A stretch of DNA of 64,000 bases from contig NZ_CP041617.1 in the NCBI RefSeq assembly GCF_014217995.1, forward strand, positions 1,488,001-1,552,000, given 5' to 3'. The notes under the pieces were generated by a model that did no database searches, was not told the origin of the DNA, and saw only the letters and a list, made by a program, of their open reading frames with translations. Origin of the DNA: Campylobacter vulpis (GTDB lineage: Bacteria; Campylobacterota; Campylobacteria; Campylobacterales; Campylobacteraceae). This document shows positions 8,944-16,615 of the stretch, piece by piece; the first letter of the stretch is position 1, and each line of letters starts with the position of its first letter. The translations under genes and the position numbers were made by a program.

Positions 8944-9031
8944 TGGCAGAAAGGAAGGGATTCGAACCCTCGAAAGCTTGCACTTTACACGCGTTCCAGG
9001 CGTGCTCCTTCAACCGCTCGGACACCTTTCT
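8944..9031 (-). tRNA. tRNA-Ser (GGA)
   Basis: An 88-nt class II tRNA with encoded CCA. The acceptor arm AGAAAGG pairs with CCTTTCT, the anticodon arm CCTGGAACG places GGA in the loop, a long variable arm follows, and the T-arm has GGTTCGAATCC. Confidence 0.95.
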
Positions 9032-9095
9032 ATGATAAGAAAGAAAATTATAGCTAAAAATTTTATAAAATCAGCCAAATTTTAGTAAAAAAAGA

Positions 9096-9101
9096 TATAA
9101 T
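9096..9101 (+). promoter_or_regulatory. -10 box of tRNA-Met
   Basis: TATAAT (within GATATAAT) sits 14 nt before the first base of tRNA-Met, after an A-rich stretch. Confidence 0.5.
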
Positions 9102-9114
9102 TACACTTTCACAA

Positions 9115-9191
9115 GTCAGGGTAGCTCAGCTGGTTAGAGCGCTGGTCTCATAAGCCGGAGGTCGGGAGTTCAAGTCTCCCCCTTGACACCA
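9115..9191 (+). tRNA. tRNA-Met (CAT)
   Basis: A 77-nt tRNA with encoded CCA. The loop CTCATAA gives anticodon CAT. The first acceptor pair is G-C, so it is not the initiator; elongator Met is the simplest call, although a lysidine-modified Ile tRNA cannot be excluded by eye. The stop of the opposite-strand TauE/SafE gene lies inside its T-arm. Confidence 0.9.
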
Positions 9192-9940
9192 AAATAATCC
9201 CACGCTACTTTAATGATAGTCGCTCCCACAACAACTAAAAATAACACTTTAATAAATTTCCCATTTGTTTTTAGCACAAGCTTTGAGCCTAAAAACGCCC
9301 CTAAAACCTGCCCCACACCCATTAAAAGTCCCACAAGCCAAAGCACATCATAAAGCCAAAGAAAGATAAAAAGAGCGATAATATTACTTGAAAAATTAAG
9401 AATTTTTGTATTAATACTAGCCTTTTTCATATTGAAACCCAAAAATAACACACAGGCAAAAATCCAAAAAGACCCTGTCCCCGGACCCAAAAAGCCATCA
9501 TAAAAACCTAAAATTAGCCCAAAAATGAGATGAAAAATTTTAATATTGCGAATTTTAGGCTCACTTTCTCTTTTGCCAAGGCTAGGCTTAAAGACTGTGT
9601 AAAGAAAGGTAAGACTTAAAAAGATTAAAATAATAAGCTTTAAATGCTCATCTTTAATAAGCAAAACGCTCCAAGTTCCAAAAGCCGCCCCAAGTGCTGT
9701 AAAAAACACGCCCCAAGCAAGATGCTGGAGAGTGGTAGAGCGAAAATAAGTCGCTGCTGCTGTGAAAGAGCCAAAAACGCTTTGAAGCTTATTGGTCGCT
9801 AAAGCAAGGTGTGGCGGGATACCACTTGCCATAAGAGCTGGGATAGTGATAAGCCCACCTCCACCTACGATAGAATCGATAAAGCCCGCAAAAATAGCCA
9901 CACAAAAAAGAATCGCATAAACGCTTAACTCAAGCTCCAC
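9170..9940 (-). CDS. TSUP (TauE/SafE) family membrane transporter
   Basis: This 256-residue protein has the TSUP duplicate signature: FAGFIDSIVGGGGLITIPAL near the N-terminus and LILGFYDGFLGPGTGSFWIF in the second half, with about eight membrane segments. Members move sulfite, sulfoacetate or other small anions across the inner membrane; the substrate here is unknown. It overlaps the upstream gene by 11 nt, and its last seven codons are encoded opposite the 3' third of tRNA-Met. Confidence 0.85.
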   Translation of the reverse strand: MELELSVYAILFCVAIFAGFIDSIVGGGGLITIPALMASGIPPHLALATNKLQSVFGSFTAAATYFRSTTLQHLAWGVFFTALGAAFGTWSVLLIKDEHLKLIILIFLSLTFLYTVFKPSLGKRESEPKIRNIKIFHLIFGLILGFYDGFLGPGTGSFWIFACVLFLGFNMKKASINTKILNFSSNIIALFIFLWLYDVLWLVGLLMGVGQVLGAFLGSKLVLKTNGKFIKVLFLVVVGATIIKVAWDYFGVKGET

Positions 9941-10670
9941 TAGCTCCCCCCTGCCCTAATCTATAAAGGGCGAAGTCGTATTTAATAGGGTCATTAAAAT
10001 CATATTCTTTTAATTTTTGCGTGAGTTCTAAAACCGCCTTAAAATCATAGCTTTTACGCTTTAAAAGTCCCAAATTTAACGCCATTTTCTGCGTGTGTGT
10101 GTCAAGAGGGATTAATAAATCTTTCGTTGAAATTTGTTTCCAAAGCCCCATATCAAGCTCGTCTTTACGCACCATCCAACGCAAAAACATATTATAACGC
10201 TTTAAAGGGGATTTTGGCTCGTTTTGCCAAGCTGTGCCAAAAAAGTGCGTGTAACCTTTACTTGTATAATTATTAATTTGATAAACTAAATTAATGAAAT
10301 TTTTAATTCCATCAACAAGCTTGCCGCTTTTTTTATAAGGTTTTGTAAAAATTTCCTCTAAATCATAGGCTTTTTTAAGTCTAGCAAAAGTGATGAAAAT
10401 TTGCTTAATGTCCTCACTTGTTTGAAAGCGGTATTTAAGGTCTTTAACGCCCTCTATAATCTTTTTTTCCTCTTTATCGATGAGAGTAAAATCAAGGCTT
10501 TCTAAAAATTTCATAATATTTTTAGCACTTCCATAAGAAAATAAAGCACACATTAAGGCGATATAAGGATCGCTAAATCGTTTAGCCACCTGCAAGGGGT
10601 CGGCAAATTCTTTTAAGCCTCTTTCAGTGTTTTTCTCGCTTACAAGGGCATCAAGTTTAGTTTTTAGCAA
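9930..10670 (-). CDS. TIGR02757 family protein
   Basis: A 246-residue soluble protein with the family hallmarks FADPLQVAKRFSDPYIALMC, CALFSYGSAKNIMKFLE and, near residue 168, MVRKDELDMGLWK with LIPLDTHTQKMALNLGLL. The D-T-H block and helix spacing suggest a distant HhH DNA-glycosylase-like fold, but function is unproven. In C. jejuni the same gene follows flgK. It overlaps the TSUP gene. Confidence 0.75.
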   Translation of the reverse strand: MLKTKLDALVSEKNTERGLKEFADPLQVAKRFSDPYIALMCALFSYGSAKNIMKFLESLDFTLIDKEEKKIIEGVKDLKYRFQTSEDIKQIFITFARLKKAYDLEEIFTKPYKKSGKLVDGIKNFINLVYQINNYTSKGYTHFFGTAWQNEPKSPLKRYNMFLRWMVRKDELDMGLWKQISTKDLLIPLDTHTQKMALNLGLLKRKSYDFKAVLELTQKLKEYDFNDPIKYDFALYRLGQGGASGA

Positions 10671-10752
10671 AGCCTCTCTCTCAATTTTTCATTTTTTTTC
10701 ATTATAATCCTTATCAAAGAAATTTGAAAAGATTATAATACACTTTTTTAAA

Positions 10753-12579
10753 TTAAGATTTAAGCCCTAGTAAAGTATCAAGCATTTGATCAACCGTTGT
10801 TACGATTTTAGCCGCTGCACCGTAGCTTGACTGCCACTGGATAAGTGCGGCTAATTCCTCATTAGTATTTACCCCACTTTTACTTTGATACTCGGCATAA
10901 ACAGAATTATAAAGAGTCATATTACTTTTATGAATCACATTATTATTTTCCCCATCACTTGCAATTTTTCCTGTAAATTTGCGGTAATACTCCTCCATAG
11001 TTAGCTCATCTATTGTGCCGTCTTTATTGTAAAAACTAACCTTTTTATACTGAAGTTGTATGATTTGATTTGCCATATCATTACCACTATCTACGCCGTT
11101 TTTACTCGCTCTTACCGTGCTAGGGTCATTTAAAAGACTATCTTTAATTCTAATATCACTCGCATCGCTTCCACTGAAAAAACCCCCCACACTAAAAGCA
11201 CCAGCAAAATTTGTGCCTTTATCCTCTAAAGAGACCTTAAAGCCACTTTTGGCATTGATTTGAAAAAGTCCGCTATTACTTTTAGAATCGTAAGAAAAAC
11301 TTGCATTGATGAAATCATCGACATCGTTCCCAGCGTTTTTATCACCATTATCATCTGTGTTAGCATTGATTTGACGCATTAAATCGTCCATCGTTGTCGA
11401 TACATCGATTGTAATACTCTTTCTAACCTTTTCATTACCTTTTTCATCATAAATGACAATGTCAAAAGTTCCAGCCTGTATCGTCCTATCGTAGTTCATC
11501 AAAGGCACATCACCCGTTAAGCCCTCCAAATAATCAGAAGTCGCCGAATTTTTCGCTGAAGCGGCGTAAAGATTATTTGTTTCATTAATCAAAGTTTTAG
11601 AAAAGGTATTTAAAGAATCTATATAATTTTGAATAATTCCATTATCATAAGTTCCCTCAAGCTTATCATAATCACGCCCCCTTAAATCAAGCTGTGCCCC
11701 GAGCTGACCGCCTTTAAGTTTCGCAGTAAGGTCGTGAATTTTTTCATCTGGAGTTTGATAATAAATACTATAAGATTTATTTTTATCATCATAATCAAGC
11801 TTTAAAGGGTGAAAATTCACCCCATCAACGATGGTAAAGCCCTCAACGCTAAGATTGTAATGATGTCCGGGGTCGGTTATAGTTTGCTCAAAGCGATTAT
11901 CTTGCACAATTTCATTTTTACTTGCTACCGCACTTACAAGTTTAGAAAGTGTAAGTTCAAGCTCATCACGCCTATCTCTCAATTCGTTCGCATGGTCAGT
12001 CGGTAAAGCCTCCTCGCCATAAATTTGCTTATTTAAATACGCAATTTCTTCGCCGATTCTATTAATCTCTTCAACGGTTGATTTAATATCATCATTCACT
12101 TTTTGTTGAATTTTTTTAAGTGTGCTATGTGCTTCATTAACGCTTTCTGCTAAAGTTTTAGTCGCATTAACAAGGGCGATTTTAGTAGCGTTTTCGTTAG
12201 GATTAGACGCAAAGTCGTTCCAAGCTTTATTATAATTTTCTAAATTATTTAAAATCCCTGTATTTTTAAGGTCTGGGAAGCGTTGCGAAATTTCTTCTAA
12301 AACCTGACCTAAATAGCCTGTGTATTCTTGCTGTGTGCTAGCATTTTTAAGCTTAAAATAGGCGTGTTCATCGTGAAGTCTCACTATGCTTTCTATTGCC
12401 GTTCCTGTGCCAACTTGCACTCCACCTGTGGTAATATAGCCATTTGTCGTTTGTACAACTCTTTGGCGTGTGTAAAAAGTGGCGTTTGCATTTGAGATAT
12501 TATTACCTGTAGTAGCGATTTGCACTTCGCTAGCTTTTAAGCCTGTAACTCCTGTATGTAAGGTTGCAAAGATACCCAT
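10753..12579 (-). CDS. flgK: Flagellar hook-associated protein 1
   Basis: A 608-residue secreted axial protein without a Sec signal. The N-terminal FATLHTGVTGLKASEVQIAT and TTGNNISNANATFYTRQRV form the flagellar rod/hook N-domain (D0); the C-terminal NEELAALIQWQSSYGAAAKI with TTVDQMLDTLLGL is the matching C-domain. It joins the hook to the filament with FlgL. It is the last gene of the flgI-flgJ-flgM-flgN-flgK run; the upstream FlgN is its expected export chaperone. Confidence 0.95.
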   Translation of the reverse strand: MGIFATLHTGVTGLKASEVQIATTGNNISNANATFYTRQRVVQTTNGYITTGGVQVGTGTAIESIVRLHDEHAYFKLKNASTQQEYTGYLGQVLEEISQRFPDLKNTGILNNLENYNKAWNDFASNPNENATKIALVNATKTLAESVNEAHSTLKKIQQKVNDDIKSTVEEINRIGEEIAYLNKQIYGEEALPTDHANELRDRRDELELTLSKLVSAVASKNEIVQDNRFEQTITDPGHHYNLSVEGFTIVDGVNFHPLKLDYDDKNKSYSIYYQTPDEKIHDLTAKLKGGQLGAQLDLRGRDYDKLEGTYDNGIIQNYIDSLNTFSKTLINETNNLYAASAKNSATSDYLEGLTGDVPLMNYDRTIQAGTFDIVIYDEKGNEKVRKSITIDVSTTMDDLMRQINANTDDNGDKNAGNDVDDFINASFSYDSKSNSGLFQINAKSGFKVSLEDKGTNFAGAFSVGGFFSGSDASDIRIKDSLLNDPSTVRASKNGVDSGNDMANQIIQLQYKKVSFYNKDGTIDELTMEEYYRKFTGKIASDGENNNVIHKSNMTLYNSVYAEYQSKSGVNTNEELAALIQWQSSYGAAAKIVTTVDQMLDTLLGLKS

Positions 12580-12590
12580 TTCTCACTCCT

Positions 12591-13022
12591 TTACACTTTC
12601 ATTTTAAAAATTTCTGGGATATGTTCTTTATCTCCATAAGCATTATTTGTTCCACCATTAATGTCAAACATTGTATTGACTAAGCCGTCTAAAAAATCTT
12701 TTACAATGAAGACATATTTGGCGTATTCTTTATTTTTGGTGTGTAGGGTTTGAAGATTTTGCTTGAGTAAGTCAAGCTTTTGCTTATCCTCCTCATCAAG
12801 CATTTCGCTAAGTCCTTTTGCAGAGCTGTTATTTAAAGCCACTAAAGCAGCGTCAAGCTCTTTTTTAGCTGTTACAAATTTAGCGATGAGTTCGTTTTTA
12901 ACCTCGACACTAGGAGCAACCTTGTCGTGTTTGGCAACCTGTATATCTTTAATATCTTCTTCGGTTAATTCTATCATTTCTGTTAAGATAGCATTAACCT
13001 CATCTAAGCATTTTTTTAGCAT
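12591..13022 (-). CDS. flgN: FlgN-like flagellar export chaperone
   Basis: A 143-residue, mostly helical, acidic protein (start at MLKKCLDEV chosen because GGAG precedes it by 6 nt; a longer frame begins at 13043). Size, helical heptads and its position 11 nt before flgK fit FlgN, the chaperone for FlgK and FlgL. Sequence similarity in this family is low, so the call rests mainly on context (C. jejuni Cj1465 position). Confidence 0.7.
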   Translation of the reverse strand: MLKKCLDEVNAILTEMIELTEEDIKDIQVAKHDKVAPSVEVKNELIAKFVTAKKELDAALVALNNSSAKGLSEMLDEEDKQKLDLLKQNLQTLHTKNKEYAKYVFIVKDFLDGLVNTMFDINGGTNNAYGDKEHIPEIFKMKV

Positions 13023-13057
13023 TTTTTCTCCTTTCCTAGTCAAAAAGGAGAAAAAAT

Positions 13058-13258
13058 TTAGATTAAAGAGTCTGCTACCGCCGCTGCTGTGGCTTTTAAA
13101 TCAACTTGATATGTGCCATTTTTAATTTGCTCAGCTATTTTAGAAACTCTATCGTTTTCCACTTTTTGACTTTGCTCTGTTTTTGCCTCTCTCTCAACCT
13201 TGCCGGTGTTATTTAAAGAAGCACTAGCGACATAACTTTGTTGTATAGGATTTATCAT
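13058..13258 (-). CDS. flgM: Anti-sigma-28 factor
   Basis: A 66-residue protein with the FlgM C-terminal helix pattern: DRVSKIAEQIKNGTYQVDLK, then AAAVADSLI. FlgM binds FliA until it is exported through the completed hook. MINPIQQSYV at the N-terminus is the export region. It has its own sigma28-type promoter upstream, giving the usual feedback loop. Confidence 0.85.
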   Translation of the reverse strand: MINPIQQSYVASASLNNTGKVEREAKTEQSQKVENDRVSKIAEQIKNGTYQVDLKATAAAVADSLI

Positions 13259-13292
13259 TTCTGCCTCCTTGATTTATAATCCTCTACAAACT

Positions 13293-13319
13293 ATATCGAC
13301 TAAAATTACAAAAACTTAA
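13293..13319 (-). promoter_or_regulatory. Sigma28 (FliA) promoter of flgM
   Basis: On the minus strand TTAAGT (13319-13314) and CGATAT (13298-13293) are separated by 15 nt and lie about 35 nt before the flgM ATG. This matches the Campylobacter flaA/FliA pattern with its CGATAT -10. Confidence 0.65.
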
Positions 13320-13684
13320 CCCCTCTCTTTCAAAAAATCAAATAATAATTTTGAAAAGCCCATTCCTCCACTTAAAGCCTTACTCATCGTATCGTTATAC
13401 ATAGAAGAATAAATTTCACTACTCGCATCTTTACCAAAAAGTGAATTTTGGTTTTTCAAAGAGATATCTAAAACAGACTTAATCAAAAAAGCTTCAAAAG
13501 CGTCTGTTTGCTCCTTTAAAGCCTTTTCTTCATCTGTTTTAGCAATAACCTCATTATCTTGCTCCTTAAAATATGCCGCAAAATTTGCGTCCGCTTTTTG
13601 CGAATTTGAGCCTTTAGCCACTTTTTCCAAAAGCACACTAGATCCCATACTATAAGTGCTTAAAAAATGATCTACTTTCATCAT
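13316..13684 (-). CDS. flgJ: Flagellar rod-binding protein, FlgJ N-domain only
   Basis: A 122-residue protein with the rod-binding domain signature EQTDAFEAFLIKSVLDISLK followed by MSKALSGGMGFSKLL. The C-terminal muramidase of enterobacterial FlgJ is absent, as is usual in epsilonproteobacteria. It overlaps flgI by 4 nt (ATGA), implying translational coupling. The likely start is the second Met of the MM pair. Confidence 0.85.
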   Translation of the reverse strand: MMKVDHFLSTYSMGSSVLLEKVAKGSNSQKADANFAAYFKEQDNEVIAKTDEEKALKEQTDAFEAFLIKSVLDISLKNQNSLFGKDASSEIYSSMYNDTMSKALSGGMGFSKLLFDFLKERG

Positions 13685-14727
13685 ATCACCTCTAAGTCTG
13701 CATTAATAGCACCTGCACGCTTTAAATTTTCCATTATGGCTATAATGTCATTTGGCGTTGCACCTAACTTGTTTAACATTCTTGCAATATTAGCCACCGT
13801 TGTTTTAGGATTTGAAATCCTAAGGGTATTTGAAGTCGGGTCAATCGCACCGCCGTCCTTCATATCAATCTCATTTTGCGCTATGGCATTTTGGTTATTT
13901 GGGTCGATTTTTATCGTAATATCCTTATGCGTAATAAGCACAGGCTCAACCTCCACATCAACACCCGCTATCACAGTGCCTGTTCTTTCATCGATGATAA
14001 CTTTACTTTGCGGAGTATAGGCTATATCTTGCTCTAAAACTCTTGCCATAAATTCCACAGCACTAAATTCTTCTGGTTTATTAAGCTTTATCGTGCGTGA
14101 ATCAATAGCCTTAGCCACACTTTCATCAAAAACACTATTTAAAACTCTTTCTATATCGTGAGCGGTTTTAAAATCCGCCGTTTTAAGGCTTAGAGTTAAG
14201 TCGGTATTTTCATTAAAATTTTGCGGAATTTCTCTTTCAACATTTGCCCCACCCATCACACTTGCCGCTGTGGAGTGTGAGCCTGCTCCGCCCGGTCTAG
14301 CTGTTAATCCTCCAGTAGAAAGTGAGCCTTGTGCTATGGCATAAATTTCGCCATCAATACCTCTTAAAGCTGTGAGTAAAAGTGTGCCACCCTGTAAAGA
14401 TTTCGCATCGCCTAAAGATGAAACCGTGATGTCAAGCTTGTCGCCACTTTTTGCAAAGGCTGGAAGCTTTGCGGTAACCATAACTGCGGCGGTATTTTTA
14501 GACTTGATGTCGGCTGGATCGACCTTGATGTTCATACCTTGCAAGAGATTTGAAACAGATTGTAAGGTAAATTTAGAACTTGTGCCATCGCCACTGCCAT
14601 TAAGTCCTACAACAAGACCATAGCCTATGAGCTGATTGTCTCTAACGCCCACCGTGTTGGCTACTTCCTTAATTGGCACTGCAAAAAGCACCACACTCAA
14701 AGCACAAAGGCTTAATAAGAATTTCAT
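13681..14727 (-). CDS. flgI: Flagellar P-ring protein
   Basis: A 348-residue periplasmic protein with a cleavable Sec signal (MKFLLSLCALSVVLFA). The conserved start of the mature chain, NTVGVRDNQLIGYGLVVGLN, and FTLQSVSNLLQGMNIK identify FlgI. It assembles around the rod in the peptidoglycan. First gene of the operon, behind a sigma54 promoter. Confidence 0.96.
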   Translation of the reverse strand: MKFLLSLCALSVVLFAVPIKEVANTVGVRDNQLIGYGLVVGLNGSGDGTSSKFTLQSVSNLLQGMNIKVDPADIKSKNTAAVMVTAKLPAFAKSGDKLDITVSSLGDAKSLQGGTLLLTALRGIDGEIYAIAQGSLSTGGLTARPGGAGSHSTAASVMGGANVEREIPQNFNENTDLTLSLKTADFKTAHDIERVLNSVFDESVAKAIDSRTIKLNKPEEFSAVEFMARVLEQDIAYTPQSKVIIDERTGTVIAGVDVEVEPVLITHKDITIKIDPNNQNAIAQNEIDMKDGGAIDPTSNTLRISNPKTTVANIARMLNKLGATPNDIIAIMENLKRAGAINADLEVI

Positions 14728-14763
14728 AGATTACTCCTTTAATCTTCAACTTAAATCACAAAT

Positions 14764-14780
14764 AAGCAAAAATAGTTCCA
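14764..14780 (-). promoter_or_regulatory. Sigma54 (RpoN) promoter of flgI operon
   Basis: Read on the minus strand the sequence is TGGAAC-TATTTT-TGCTT, with the GG and GC doublets exactly 10 nt apart, as required for -24/-12 recognition. It lies about 37 nt before the flgI ATG. RpoN with FlgR drives middle flagellar genes in Campylobacter. Confidence 0.75.
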
Positions 14781-14835
14781 CTTTTGAAAGAACTTAAAAA
14801 AACTGAAATTTAAAGTTTAATTAAGTATTTTTATA

Positions 14836-14841
14836 TATAAT
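14836..14841 (+). promoter_or_regulatory. -10 box of tRNA-Glu
   Basis: TATAAT lies 22 nt before tRNA-Glu, in a TA-rich stretch. Confidence 0.4.
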
Positions 14842-14862
14842 TACATTTCTTTATTTTGTGTT

Positions 14863-14937
14863 GGCCCATTCGTCTAGCGGTTAGGACATCGCCCTTTCAC
14901 GGCGGTAACACGAGTTCGAGTCTCGTATGGGTCACCA
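14863..14937 (+). tRNA. tRNA-Glu (TTC)
   Basis: A 75-nt tRNA with encoded CCA; acceptor GGCCCAT pairs with ATGGGTC, and the loop CTTTCAC gives anticodon TTC. Confidence 0.95.
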
Positions 14938-15032
14938 CCTCCAAACTTAAGATTTTAAGCAAATATTTTTTAATCAGCTTTTTATCAATTACTGCAAAAG
15001 AAAAAATTAAGAGATGTTTTGAAATGTATGAA

Positions 15033-15060
15033 AGAGAGGAGCTTACTCCTCTCTTTTTTT
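15033..15060. terminator. Strong hairpin terminator
   Basis: AGAGAGGAG and CTCCTCTCT form a perfect 9-bp stem around CTTA, followed by at least six T on the + strand. It ends tRNA-Glu transcription and, since the opposite strand offers the same stem just after the fdhC stop, may also serve the fdh operon. Confidence 0.75.
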
Positions 15061-15976
15061 AATGATCATAAGAAAAGCTAGGCTCGATTTGTTTCTTTTT
15101 AGAAAGCTCTTTATACCAGTAGCTATGCAAAATATACACTTCTTCTTCTTCTTTATAGCCACTTACCATAGAATGAATACTGCCTTTAATCGCAAACACA
15201 GCCATATAAATATGCACACCAAAAAACACCGCACACACTATGCCTAAAAGATTATGTATAATCGCACTGAGCCTTAAAAGTTCAATATGACTAAGCCCAA
15301 AAATACTTTGCACAGGAGCAGAATTAAAGTCTAAGAAATACATAAATCCGCCTGTGAGTATCATTAAAAAGCCTCCAAAAACAGCTATGTAATACCACGA
15401 TTTCTGCCCGAAATTAAATTTCCCAGCTGGCACGGGCTTTTTTTCCTTGCTTAAATAGCCTCCCACTATCATCAGCCATTTAATATCATAACTTGCTGGA
15501 AGCATTCTCTTAATCCACCAAAAAAACATAGGAATAATAGAAATGATAAATAAAATAGTCGCAATGGCGTGCAAATTCTTACACACCCTTACAAAAAGTC
15601 CGCCACCAAAAGTCGTTCCAAACATCATAATAAAACCTGTCGGCACTAAAATCACCCACGAAAGTGCAGCGATAAAATGAAAAAGTCGTTCAAAAAGTGA
15701 GAAAGCGTAAATTTTCTTTCCTGCGTGAGAGAATTGCTTAGGACCTATGACCATATAATGCAAAGCAAAAGCTGCTAAAACGGCAATCACACTAAGCAAA
15801 GCTAAGGTAGCAATATATTCGCCTTGTAAAGTTGTCCAAAGCTTACCAAAAATGTCATAATTTGCAATATTTGTAATACGATTATAATCCCAAATTTGCG
15901 TATCTTGCCCCATTCTTTCTTCACCATAGGCAAATAAATTGACAAAACAAAGAACAAGTAAAAAAAGCTTTTTCAT
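15059..15976 (-). CDS. fdhC: Formate dehydrogenase cytochrome b subunit
   Basis: A 305-residue membrane protein; I use the ATG at 15976 (MKKLFLLVLCFVNLFA, a signal sequence) because AAGGAG precedes it, rather than an upstream Met at 16009. It has four further membrane segments, with FERLFHFIAALSWVIL, CKNLHAIATILFI and LGIVCAVFFGVHIY carrying the His residues that ligate heme b. It passes electrons from FdhAB to menaquinone. Last gene of the fdh operon, overlapping fdhB by 4 nt. Confidence 0.9.
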   Translation of the reverse strand: MKKLFLLVLCFVNLFAYGEERMGQDTQIWDYNRITNIANYDIFGKLWTTLQGEYIATLALLSVIAVLAAFALHYMVIGPKQFSHAGKKIYAFSLFERLFHFIAALSWVILVPTGFIMMFGTTFGGGLFVRVCKNLHAIATILFIISIIPMFFWWIKRMLPASYDIKWLMIVGGYLSKEKKPVPAGKFNFGQKSWYYIAVFGGFLMILTGGFMYFLDFNSAPVQSIFGLSHIELLRLSAIIHNLLGIVCAVFFGVHIYMAVFAIKGSIHSMVSGYKEEEEVYILHSYWYKELSKKKQIEPSFSYDH

Positions 15977-16614
15977 AAACGCTCCTTTCCTGTGTAGGCT
16001 ATTTTCCACTCCATACTTTCGCTTGGAGCTTTAATGCCGTATTTTCTACTTTCCAATCTATGCTGGTAAATTTCCTCTATTTTAGAGGACTCACCTACCA
16101 ATAAAGCCTTAGTTGAACACATCGCTGCACATACAGGCACTTTACCCTCGGCGATTCTATTTTGTCCGTAAAGCTCTCTTTCTTTTTGCGAATTTGTCGC
16201 TTCAGGACCTCCTGCACACATAGTGCATTTATCCATAATGCCCTTATCTCCAAAGACACTACTTTGTGGAAATTGTGGTGCGCCAAAAGGACAAGCATAA
16301 AGGCAGTATCCGCACCCTATGCAAATTTCTTTATCGTGCAAAACCACTCCATCGCCTCTAATATAAAAGCAATCCACAGGACACACAATCGCACAAGGTG
16401 CATCATCGCAATGCATACAAGAGATAGAAGTCGAAACTTCTCTCCCCTCCTCACCCTCATTAAGTGTAATGACACGGCGGCGGCGTATATTTATAGGTAA
16501 TTCGTGTGCTTCATCACAAGCGACAGAGCAACCATTGCAATCAATACATCTTTCATTGTCGCAAAAGAATTTCAAGCGTTCTTTTTCTAAATTTGCAAAA
16601 TTAATCTTACTCAT
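15973..16614 (-). CDS. fdhB: Formate dehydrogenase iron-sulfur subunit
   Basis: A 213-residue ferredoxin-type subunit. I choose the ATG at 16614 (MSKINFANLEKERLKFFCD) over an upstream in-frame Met, since it directly follows the fdhA stop. Four Cys clusters are visible: CIDCNGCSVAC, CMHCDDAPCAIVC, CIGCGYCLYAC and CTMC with a later C-x3-C. These hold four [4Fe-4S] centres carrying electrons from FdhA to FdhC on the periplasmic side. Confidence 0.93.
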   Translation of the reverse strand: MSKINFANLEKERLKFFCDNERCIDCNGCSVACDEAHELPINIRRRRVITLNEGEEGREVSTSISCMHCDDAPCAIVCPVDCFYIRGDGVVLHDKEICIGCGYCLYACPFGAPQFPQSSVFGDKGIMDKCTMCAGGPEATNSQKERELYGQNRIAEGKVPVCAAMCSTKALLVGESSKIEEIYQHRLESRKYGIKAPSESMEWKIAYTGKERL

Positions 16615-16615
16615 C

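Noticed and set aside
11809-13125. Plus-strand open frames over flgK and flgN
   Set aside because: Antisense shadows of conserved flagellar genes.
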